Positions 1 through 6,899 of a stretch of DNA of 6,899 bases are shown here, in pieces. The notes under the pieces were generated by a model. The model was given only the letters and a program-made list of their open reading frames with translations. It ran no database searches and was not told the DNA's origin. The DNA lies in NCBI GenBank assembly GCA_964462635.1, contig CAYWYJ010000163.1:1-6899 (forward strand). The letters are read 5' to 3'. Each line of letters starts with the position of its first letter. Within the stretch, counting starts at the first letter, position 1. Both the position numbers and the translations under genes were made by a program. Source of the DNA: JBFMAI01 sp964462635. GTDB lineage: Bacteria; Planctomycetota; Phycisphaerae; UBA1845; Fen-1342.

Positions 1-1893
<1,893 letters not shown>

Positions 1894-1899
1894 GGTCGC

Positions 1900-1920
1900 G
1901 CGGTCTGGATGACGGACCGC
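1900..1920 (+). terminator. Stem-loop just after glnS, possible terminator
   Basis: GCGGTC (1900-1905) pairs with GACCGC (1915-1920) around a 9-nt loop, starting 7 nt after the glnS stop codon. There is no T-run after it, so it is not a classical intrinsic terminator. It could slow the polymerase or protect the mRNA end. Confidence 0.25.
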
Positions 1921-1974
1921 CTGGCGCGCCCACGCCCGGGGTTGGCGAGGACTCCTGACGGCACAACTTCGTCC

Positions 1975-2004
1975 CGCCGCCGGTACGCCTGCGGCACGGC
2001 GGCG
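1975..2004. repeat. Strong GC-rich hairpin between glnS and the DUF502 gene
   Basis: CGCCGCCG (1975-1982) and CGGCGGCG (1997-2004) form a perfect 8-bp stem. The loop holds a further small GCC/GGC pairing (1987-1989 with 1993-1995). An alternative pairing joins CCCGCCG (1973-1979) to CGGCGGG (2013-2019). No T-tract follows. It may be a terminator-like or mRNA-stabilising structure, or a degenerate repeat. Any message running from glnS into the next gene would contain it. Confidence 0.45.
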
Positions 2005-2079
2005 CTTGCCGCCGGCGGGTGACGCGGTATGTTGGCGTGCTCGGGGCCCGTGGCCGGGGCGGCCCCACCGGTGTGCAGG

Positions 2080-2952
2080 ATGACGCGCGCGACGCCCCAC
2101 GAGCCGCACAAGCCCAAACGCAGTCGCCTGGGGGCGACGCTGCGGGCGCTGATTCGTTCGCGGATCACCGCCGGGGTCATCACGATCCTCCCGCTGCTGG
2201 TGACGCTGTGGGTGGTCAAGCTCATCTTCGTGTGGATGCGGGACGCGTCGGCCTGGCTGGTGAAAGCGTTCCTGCTGAGCCCGCTGGGCGAGCCGTATCT
2301 CCGGGGGCTCAAGTTCGATTTCGCCCGCTGGGAAGAGCTTCAGGCGTTGCCCTTGCCCCCCTCCCCGGAGCAGTTCTTCAAGCTGGTGCCGTGGTACTGG
2401 CAGTGGGGGGTTGGCGTCCTCTCCGTCCTGCTGACTATCTTCTTCCTCTACTTCGTCGGGCTCTTCGCGGCCAACATCTTCGGCCGGCGGTTCATCGACA
2501 CGATGGAGCAGCTCCTCGACCGCGTGCCGCTGATCAAGACCGTGTACCGCGGCTTGAAGCAGATTCTGGGCAGCTTCGCCGGCGATCAGACGCAGAACTT
2601 CCAGCGCGTTGCGCTGGTGGCCTTCCCCGACCAGCGGATGCGGGCCGTCGGCTTCATCACCAACGTGTTTCCCGACTCCCTCACCGGCGAAGAGCTGTGC
2701 TCCGTCTTCATCGCCACCACGCCCAACCCCACCACCGGCTATCTTCAGATCGTGAAGCGGGCCGACATCACCGAGCTTGACTGGAGCGTGGAAGAGGCCA
2801 TCCGTACGGTGATGTCCGCCGGCATCCTCAAGCCGCCCTACCTCACGATCGTGCCCAACCGCGACCTGCCGGCCCTGCAACGCAAGCTGACGCCCCCCAA
2901 CAACCCGGCGAGCCCGGGCCCCGCCGAAACATGCGGTCCGAGTCCCCCCTGA
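2080..2952 (+). CDS. DUF502 family two-pass membrane protein
   Basis: This is a predicted inner-membrane protein of 290 residues with no established biochemical role. A basic N-terminal stretch (residues 7-28) precedes transmembrane helix 1 (about 29-53, ITAGVITILPLLVTLWVVK). A loop of about 55 residues follows, then helix 2 (about 109-132, GVGVLSVLLTIFFLYFVGLF). After it comes the family signature RVPLIKTVYRGLKQ (148-161) and a soluble domain with the VALVAFPDQRMRAVGFITN pattern typical of DUF502. The C-terminal tail is Pro-rich and probably disordered. I chose the ATG at 2080 because the protein then begins with a short basic leader. An in-frame ATG at 2029 would add 17 residues of no evident family match, and neither start has a strong Shine-Dalgarno sequence. 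The gap from glnS holds hairpins, so co-transcription is uncertain. The family is secure; the function is not known. Confidence 0.88.
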   Translation: MTRATPHEPHKPKRSRLGATLRALIRSRITAGVITILPLLVTLWVVKLIFVWMRDASAWLVKAFLLSPLGEPYLRGLKFDFARWEELQALPLPPSPEQFFKLVPWYWQWGVGVLSVLLTIFFLYFVGLFAANIFGRRFIDTMEQLLDRVPLIKTVYRGLKQILGSFAGDQTQNFQRVALVAFPDQRMRAVGFITNVFPDSLTGEELCSVFIATTPNPTTGYLQIVKRADITELDWSVEEAIRTVMSAGILKPPYLTIVPNRDLPALQRKLTPPNNPASPGPAETCGPSPP

Positions 2953-2969
2953 ACGCGGCCAACAGGATC

Positions 2970-3031
2970 CCCCACGCAAGTGGTGGGGCGGCTGGCCCCG
3001 CACTGGCGTGCGGGGTTCTGATGGGCGTTCT
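2970..3031. repeat. Two-hairpin direct repeat, copy 1 (convergent gap)
   Basis: It lies between the convergent ends of the DUF502 gene and the deaminase gene. The first hairpin pairs CCCCAC (2970-2975) with GTGGGG (2983-2988). The second is a perfect 8-bp stem, CCCCGCAC (2996-3003) with GTGCGGGG (3008-3015), around the loop TGGC. Bases 2974-3031 align without gaps to 4528-4585, 49 of 58 identical, with a 24-nt identical core over the second hairpin (2995-3018). The orientation is the same in both copies. Confidence 0.85.
2996..3015. terminator. Possible bidirectional terminator hairpin
   Basis: This perfect 8-bp GC stem with a 4-nt loop sits 43 nt after the DUF502 stop and about 58 nt beyond the deaminase stop, so both convergent transcripts would run into it. 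Only TT follows it on the + strand, so it lacks a proper U-tract. The same hairpin also occurs upstream of the deaminase, where termination would be harmful. That weakens the terminator reading. Confidence 0.3.
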
Positions 3032-3073
3032 GCGCGCGGCGTGACCCCCGCGACGCGCGGCAGGGCAACCCGC

Positions 3074-4480
3074 TCAGCGGAACCGGGCCGCGACCAGATC
3101 GTTGAACTCACGCCCCAGGGCCGTCTCGTCCAACGCCGTCACGCGCCCGTCCCGCACGACGAGACGACCGGCGACGTAGACCCGGTCCGCGGGCGGCGGG
3201 TCGCACAGGACCAGGGCCGCCAGCGGGTCGTGCGCCGCCGCGCCGGCCAGTGCGATGTCGTCCATGCGGAAGAGCGCGAAATCCGCCGCCGCCCCGGGAT
3301 TCAGGTGCCCCAGCTCGGGGCGGTGCAGGCAGGCCGCCCCGCCCACGGTGCCCAGGCGGAATGCCTCCGCGACCGGGAACAGCGGGGCCCCGGCCGACTC
3401 GGGCACGGCCGCCAGCGTGGCCCCCACGCGGGCGACGAGGAGCGCCTGCTTCATTTCCGCCAGCAGATTGCCCGCGTCGTTGCTGCTGGAGCCGTCCACG
3501 CCCAGTGCCAGTCGCACGCCCGCCGCCCGCAGGCGCTCGATGCGCGGCAGGCCGCTGCCGAGGCGCATGTTGGAGGTGGGGCACAGGCTGACGGCGGTGT
3601 CCGTCCGGGCCAGGAGCTCGATCTCCGCCTCGTTGAGCCACACGGCATGGGCCAGGTAGACGTCCGGCCCCAGCCAGTCGAGGTCCGCCAGGTATTGCAC
3701 CGGGCGGCAGCGATAGCGTTCCAGGCAGAACGCCTCCTCCGCGCGCGTCTCGGCCAGGTGCGTGTGCAACAGCACGCCGCGCTCGCGCGCCAGCGTCCGC
3801 GTGTCCCGCATCAGCTCGCGCGTCACGTTGAACGGCGAGCAGGGGGCCAGGTCGATCCGGCGCAGCGCGTAGGGACGGGGATCGTGGTAGGCGTCGAGCA
3901 CGCGCACGCAGTCGGCCAGGATGTCGGCCTCGTGCTCCACGCAATCATCGGGCGGCAGTCCGCCCGCCCCGCGCCCCAGGCTCATGCTCCCGCGGCACAG
4001 GTGCAGCCGAATGCCCAGCCGCTCGGCGGCTTCGAGCACAGCCTCCAGTCGCACGTCCCGCCCCGGCGGCAGCATGTAGAAATGGTCGGTCGTGGTTGTG
4101 CAACCGTGCCGGAGCAGCTCGGCAATGCTCACCTGGGCCGCCAAACGCACGGCGTGCGCGTCGAGGTCGCGCCACCGCGCGTAAAGCGTCCGCAGCCAGT
4201 CGAAGAGTCGGAGTTGCTGGGCGGCGGGCAGGCCGCGGGTCAGCGATTGGTAGAGATGATGGTGGGTGTTCACCAGGCCCGGAATCACGATGTACCGGTC
4301 GCCGGCGATGACCTCGGCGAACTCGCCGGCCGCGAGGCGTTGTTGGAACAGGTCGGCGGCATCCAGTTCCGTTACGCGGCCGTCGTCGAATACCAGGCTG
4401 TGATGGGGCAGCACGCGCACGCCGCCGGGGGCGAGCGGGTTCACTATCGTGGCGTCGTGAATGATCGAGGGCACCGGCAC
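3074..4480 (-). CDS. Amidohydrolase, probable 8-oxoguanine deaminase
   Basis: Predicted to hydrolyse 8-oxoguanine to uric acid and ammonia in the cytoplasm, clearing oxidised guanine bases. It is a COG0402-type metal-dependent amidohydrolase of 468 residues, a normal length. Metal and catalytic residues are visible: H73 and H75 in NTHHHLYQSLTR, H241 with E244 in HTHLAET, H278 in YLAHAVW and D329 in GVDGSSSND. Blocks I recall from the characterised Pseudomonas 8-oxoguanine deaminase (PA0142) also match: TTTTDHFYMLPPG (128-140), RGSMSLG (163-169), GGLPPDD (173-179), LAPCSPFNV (211-219) and CPTSNMRLGSG (300-310). I chose the GTG at 4480 because GGGAG lies 6 nt upstream. A second GTG at 4474 is possible, and homology begins by about IIHDATIVN. 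A promoter-like sequence lies at 4584-4612. Relatives include guanine deaminases and AtzB-type hydroxyatrazine hydrolases, so the exact substrate is less certain than the family. Confidence 0.85.
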   Translation of the reverse strand: MPVPSIIHDATIVNPLAPGGVRVLPHHSLVFDDGRVTELDAADLFQQRLAAGEFAEVIAGDRYIVIPGLVNTHHHLYQSLTRGLPAAQQLRLFDWLRTLYARWRDLDAHAVRLAAQVSIAELLRHGCTTTTDHFYMLPPGRDVRLEAVLEAAERLGIRLHLCRGSMSLGRGAGGLPPDDCVEHEADILADCVRVLDAYHDPRPYALRRIDLAPCSPFNVTRELMRDTRTLARERGVLLHTHLAETRAEEAFCLERYRCRPVQYLADLDWLGPDVYLAHAVWLNEAEIELLARTDTAVSLCPTSNMRLGSGLPRIERLRAAGVRLALGVDGSSSNDAGNLLAEMKQALLVARVGATLAAVPESAGAPLFPVAEAFRLGTVGGAACLHRPELGHLNPGAAADFALFRMDDIALAGAAAHDPLAALVLCDPPPADRVYVAGRLVVRDGRVTALDETALGREFNDLVAARFR

Positions 4481-4521
4481 CTCGCGCTCCCAGCCGGCGG
4501 TCCGTAGAGCTGCTCGCAGAA

Positions 4522-4585
4522 CCCACCACGCAAGGGGTGGGCCGCTTCGCCCCGCACTGGCGTGCGGGGTTCGGACAGACGTTCT
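4522..4585. repeat. Two-hairpin direct repeat, copy 2 (deaminase leader)
   Basis: This is the second copy of the repeat, offset by exactly 1554 bp from copy 1. CCCACC (4522-4527) pairs with GGTGGG (4536-4541). CCCCGCAC (4550-4557) pairs with GTGCGGGG (4562-4569) around TGGC. The shared tail GTTCT ends at 4585, overlapping the predicted -10 box of the deaminase promoter. Most of the repeat therefore falls in the predicted 5' leader of the deaminase mRNA. Stem 1 differs from copy 1 in sequence but still pairs, which suggests structure is being kept. Confidence 0.85.
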
Positions 4586-4612
4586 TATAGCCGACAGGCG
4601 CCGATTGGCCAA
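4584..4612 (-). promoter_or_regulatory. Sigma70-like promoter for the deaminase gene
   Basis: Read on the - strand, TTGGCC (4612-4607) is followed after 17 nt by TATAAG (4589-4584). These match the -35 and -10 consensus at 4 of 6 and 5 of 6 positions with ideal spacing. Transcription would start near 4577, leaving a leader of roughly 97 nt that contains both repeat hairpins. Confidence 0.6.
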
Positions 4613-4615
4613 TCG
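4602..4615. promoter_or_regulatory. 14-bp perfect palindrome, candidate operator
   Basis: CGATTGGCCAATCG is its own reverse complement. It covers the -35 box of the deaminase promoter (4607-4612) and ends 4 nt before the -35-like box of the divergent promoter (4620-4625). Outer arms CCGAC (4591-4595) and GTCGG (4615-4619) are also complementary. Its position suits a dimeric regulator acting on both genes. No regulator gene is in the window. Confidence 0.4.
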
Positions 4616-4619
4616 TCGG

Positions 4620-4648
4620 TTGGAGCCGGCAGGGTTTGCGGCTACACT
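4620..4648 (+). promoter_or_regulatory. Weak sigma70-like promoter for the lipoprotein gene
   Basis: TTGGAG (4620-4625) and TACACT (4643-4648) are separated by 17 nt and match the consensus at 3 of 6 and 4 of 6 positions. It points toward the lipoprotein-HIT gene pair. It implies a leader of about 170 nt. Confidence 0.35.
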
Positions 4649-4827
4649 ACAAATCCAGGGCGACCGTGGCGCGGTGCCTTCAGCGAGGTCAACTGGACGC
4701 TGCCCGGCCCCGATAGCGTGAATGCGCAACGGACGACGGCGGACGCCCTGGGTGCCCCGGAGCTCGGAGGTTGCGGACTGCCCGTGACCGTGCTGGCGCG
4801 GGTTCCGATAACGCGGTAGGACGACTT
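4649..4827 (+). other. Leader region before the lipoprotein gene, no gene seen
   Basis: This is the rest of the 347-bp divergent gap (4481-4827). I see no conserved small protein, RNA gene or riboswitch fold here. An open frame crosses it, but it has no recognisable family pattern. GGAGG directly abuts a TTG at 4771, which is in frame with the lipoprotein. That start would place 19 non-signal-like residues in front of the signal peptide, so I do not favour it. Confidence 0.4.
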
Positions 4828-6207
4828 GTGCATCAACTTCTTCTTGCAGCATCCGGGTGCCGGCGGTGGGTGGGGGCCGTCTTGGCCGGGGCGCTCCTGC
4901 TGGGGCTGACCGGCTGCGCGGTCCCGCAGCCCCGCGGCGAGGGACGGCTGGAGCGGGTCGTCGAGCCGACGACGCGGCGGCCGTACTACCTCTACCTGCC
5001 CAAGGACTACGTGACGGCGGACGACGCCGGACGGGCCGCCCGGCGGTGGCCGCTGGTCGTGACATTTCACGGGATGAAACCCTACGATACGGCCTATTAC
5101 CAGGCCCTGGAATGGGAGCAGGAGGCCGACCGGTACGGGTTTGTCGTCGCGGCCCCGGTCCTGAACGCGTTTGATTTCTTCTTCGGCGAGTTCCCGCTCC
5201 GGCGCATCAACGGGGCGCTGAAGTCGGACGAGCAGGCCACGCTGGCCATTCTCGACCACGTGTTTCAAACCACACGGGCCGACCCGAACCACGTGTTGGC
5301 CACGAGCTGGTCATCCGGGGGGTACATGGCCCATTACATGCTGAACCGCCACCCCGACCGCTTCACGTGTCTGGCGGTCCGGCAATCGAACTTCGCGGCG
5401 GCGGTGCTGGATGGCGCGAAGACTTCGCAATCGCTCTACCACCCTGTGCTCGTCCTGACCACGCAGAACGACATCGGCATCTGCCGGGTCGAGTCGCGCG
5501 AGGCCATCCGCTGGTACGAGGGGTACGGCTACAAGAACTTCGCCTGGGTCCACATCAGCCGGCTGGGGCACGAGCGCACACCCGACACGGCGGCCGACTT
5601 TTTCGCGCGCGTCGCCAGCGTGACGCCGACGCGCCCGCCGCGCGTGCTCGTCGCGCGCCAAGCGATCGACGGGAACCCGACGGGGCTGGCGCTGCTGGCG
5701 GGGAACATGGGGCAGATGCAGAAGCCGCCCGGCGAACAGTCACCGGACCCCACGCTGGGGGCGCGGGCCGCGCCGCCCGCTCAGGGCACCACGCCGCGCC
5801 GCCCCGTCATGACCGCCGGCACGCCGGCGGCCGCGACGGTGGCCGCGGAAGCCCCGGCGGCAACGCCCCCGCCGACGCCGGCCCGGCCGACCGAAACGCC
5901 CCAGAAGCCGCTTTCCCCACTGGGCGTGCGGGTTTCGTCAGCCGTCGGCTTCGAGCCGCTGCTGCTGGTTTACTCGGCGGACTGCCCGGCGGAATGGCAC
6001 CGGACGGCCGATTTCCTGTGGACGCTGAACGGGAAGAAGATCGGCCACGGGGTCAACGGGCAGCGCACCATCACCGAGCCCGGTGATTACACGCTGGAAG
6101 TGCTCGTCGTGACGCCGCAGGGCGCGGAGCATCGCGCCAGCCGGCGGATTCGCGTGCTGCGCCACGTCGAGACGTCGGCGGCGCCCGCGACGAACTCGGT
6201 TCCGTAG
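4828..6207 (+). CDS. Lipoprotein esterase (alpha/beta hydrolase) with PKD-like domain
   Basis: Probable membrane-anchored serine hydrolase facing outward from the cytoplasm, 459 residues; the substrate is unknown. I chose the GTG at 4828 because AGGA lies 6 nt upstream and the protein then opens with a signal peptide: an arginine pair (12-13), a hydrophobic core, and the lipobox LTGC with C30 as the lipidated cysteine. The hydrolase domain spans about 40-265 and resembles poly-hydroxybutyrate depolymerase/LpqC-type esterases. Visible features are FHGM (80-83, oxyanion-hole region), the nucleophile elbow SWSSGG with S162, D215 in TQNDIG and H248 in LGHERTPD. A Pro/Ala/Thr-rich linker (about 299-364) leads to a PKD-like beta-sandwich (366-444) with FLWTLNGKKIG and EPGDYTLEVLV. 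PKD domains often bind glycans or proteins, so a role on surface polymers is plausible but inferred. The HIT gene follows after 37 nt. Confidence 0.82.
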   Translation: MHQLLLAASGCRRWVGAVLAGALLLGLTGCAVPQPRGEGRLERVVEPTTRRPYYLYLPKDYVTADDAGRAARRWPLVVTFHGMKPYDTAYYQALEWEQEADRYGFVVAAPVLNAFDFFFGEFPLRRINGALKSDEQATLAILDHVFQTTRADPNHVLATSWSSGGYMAHYMLNRHPDRFTCLAVRQSNFAAAVLDGAKTSQSLYHPVLVLTTQNDIGICRVESREAIRWYEGYGYKNFAWVHISRLGHERTPDTAADFFARVASVTPTRPPRVLVARQAIDGNPTGLALLAGNMGQMQKPPGEQSPDPTLGARAAPPAQGTTPRRPVMTAGTPAAATVAAEAPAATPPPTPARPTETPQKPLSPLGVRVSSAVGFEPLLLVYSADCPAEWHRTADFLWTLNGKKIGHGVNGQRTITEPGDYTLEVLVVTPQGAEHRASRRIRVLRHVETSAAPATNSVP

Positions 6208-6244
6208 ACACGCGGGGGTGGCCGGGCGTGGCCGGTGAAGCGCG

Positions 6245-6757
6245 ATGACGGATTTCCAACCGTGCCTGTGGGCCCCCTGGCGGATGGAGTACATCGCCCA
6301 TTTGCACCCGGCGGTCGCCGAGGAGTGCTTTCTGTGCCGGGCGGTGGCGCACCCGCAGGACGATGAGCAGAACCATGTGCTGTGGCGCGGCGCGCGGACG
6401 ATCGCCCTGCTGAATCTCTTCCCGTACAGCAGCGGGCACGCCCTCGTGGCTCCTGCGGCGCACGTCGGGGCGCTCGAAGACCTGGCCGACGACGTGCTGC
6501 ACGACCTCATTTGCCGCACCCGCGATGTCAAGCGCGTGCTCGAGGCGGCCCTGCACGCGCAGGGCTTCAACATCGGGATCAACCTCGGCCGCTGTGCCGG
6601 GGCGGGCCTGCCCGACCACGTCCACATCCACATCGTGCCCCGCTGGGGCGGCGACACGAACTTCATGGCGATCCTCGGGAACGCCAAGGTCATCCCCCAG
6701 TCCCTCCAGGCGGTCCGCCGGCTGTTCCTCGAGAAGGCGGCCGAACTCGGCCTGTAA
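6245..6757 (+). CDS. HIT family protein, Ap4A phosphorylase-like
   Basis: Likely a cytoplasmic nucleotide-binding enzyme of 170 residues that splits diadenosine tetraphosphate or related nucleotides. The HIT signature HVHIHIVP is at 125-132; H127 should be the histidine that carries the nucleotidyl group. Outside the triad it closely follows what I recall of the mycobacterial Ap4A phosphorylase Rv2613c: LWAPWRMEYI (8-17), LNLFPYSSGH (56-65), GFNIGINLG (107-115) and PRWGGDTNF (132-140). C28 and C31 form a CxxC that may bind zinc, as in other HIT proteins. The ATG at 6245 is preceded by a GGTGAAG-like Shine-Dalgarno (6234-6240) 4 nt away. The 37-nt gap after the lipoprotein gene suggests one transcript, although the two functions have no clear link. 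The family is secure. Phosphorylase rather than hydrolase activity is inferred from resemblance. Confidence 0.9.
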   Translation: MTDFQPCLWAPWRMEYIAHLHPAVAEECFLCRAVAHPQDDEQNHVLWRGARTIALLNLFPYSSGHALVAPAAHVGALEDLADDVLHDLICRTRDVKRVLEAALHAQGFNIGINLGRCAGAGLPDHVHIHIVPRWGGDTNFMAILGNAKVIPQSLQAVRRLFLEKAAELGL

Positions 6758-6899
6758 TCAACCACGGCCAGCGGCGACAACACGACCAGGGGAGAACGGC
6801 TCGGCAGGAGCATCGCCCTCCCGGCCACGCGGATGAATCCTCGCGCCAGTCGTCAGCGACGAAGCGAGCGGGTGCGCGGCGACTCGTATGAGTCAAATG
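6758..6899. other. Downstream tail, repeat-like, no supported gene
   Basis: No convincing coding sequence is visible. The stretch 6798-6824 (GGCTCGGCAGGAGCATCGCC and the following CTCCCGG) resembles a dispersed repeat I recall from planctomycete genomes, and GGAG/CTCC inside it can pair. A small hairpin, TCGTC-AGC-GACGA, lies at 6850-6862. An ATG at 6888 starts four codons (MSQM) that run off the edge without a clear Shine-Dalgarno sequence. It could be the next gene's start, but this cannot be judged here. Confidence 0.35.

Noticed and set aside
2970..3031. The paired hairpins as a start of a CRISPR array
   Set aside because: Only two copies exist, 1554 bp apart, with a gene rather than spacers between them.
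3008..4507. A 499-codon open frame on the + strand, antisense to the deaminase gene
   Set aside because: It is rich in Arg, Gln, Gly and Ala with no recognisable domain, and lies wholly opposite a gene with full family motifs. Long antisense frames are expected in DNA of this GC content.
2974..4585. The deaminase gene as a transposon or integron cassette
   Set aside because: There is no transposase, integrase, target-site duplication or terminal inverted repeat. The flanking repeats are direct and hairpin-like, which fits a dispersed repeat family better.
4481..5065. Upstream extension of the deaminase frame to an ATG at 5065
   Set aside because: The added 195 residues are low-complexity, cross the promoter region and overlap the lipoprotein gene on the other strand. 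The GTG at 4480 has a Shine-Dalgarno sequence and leads straight into family sequence.
4642..5292. A 216-codon open frame on the - strand opposite the lipoprotein start
   Set aside because: It lies opposite a signal peptide and hydrolase domain with clear motifs and has no family resemblance of its own.
6218..6235. GTGGCCGG occurring twice with a 10-bp period before the HIT gene
   Set aside because: The repeat is short and common in GC-rich DNA. It holds no clear operator or structural feature.
5938..6828. A 296-codon open frame on the - strand opposite the lipoprotein 3' end and HIT gene
   Set aside because: It has no recognisable motif and covers two well-supported + strand genes, so it is a composition shadow.

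Overview
The window is ordinary-looking chromosome from a very GC-rich bacterium. It holds five protein genes, one of them cut by the left edge. I saw no tRNA or rRNA genes, CRISPR arrays, transposases or phage genes. A planctomycete (Planctomycetota, perhaps a Phycisphaerae-like lineage) is my best guess. The reasons are a glutaminyl-tRNA synthetase with low-complexity inserts, a lipoprotein esterase fused to a PKD-like domain, and GC-rich hairpin repeats between and inside genes that resemble repeats I remember from that phylum. This placement rests on memory, not on a search.

Layout, left to right. (1) Positions 1-1893, + strand: glnS, missing about 30 N-terminal codons, with two in-frame low-complexity inserts in the anticodon-binding half. 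(2) Positions 1894-2079: a gap with two GC-rich hairpins. (3) Positions 2080-2952, + strand: a two-pass membrane protein of the DUF502 family. (4) Positions 2953-3073: a convergent gap holding copy 1 of a two-hairpin repeat. (5) Positions 3074-4480, - strand: an amidohydrolase, most likely 8-oxoguanine deaminase. (6) Positions 4481-4827: a divergent regulatory region with copy 2 of the repeat, two back-to-back promoter-like sequences and a 14-bp perfect palindrome between them. (7) Positions 4828-6207, + strand: a lipoprotein with an alpha/beta-hydrolase (esterase) domain, a Pro/Ala-rich linker and a PKD-like domain. (8) Positions 6245-6757, + strand: a HIT-family Ap4A phosphorylase-like protein, 37 nt downstream and probably co-transcribed. 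(9) Positions 6758-6899: a tail with no supported gene.

The genes do not form one obvious pathway. glnS is translation housekeeping. The deaminase and the HIT protein both handle purine compounds (oxidised guanine and dinucleoside polyphosphates), which gives at most a loose nucleotide-damage or salvage theme. The most interesting structure is non-coding. Two ungapped direct copies of a 58-bp hairpin repeat (49/58 identical) flank the deaminase gene exactly. One copy sits in the predicted 5' leader of that gene, beside the palindrome in the divergent promoter region. I found no clear new multi-gene system.
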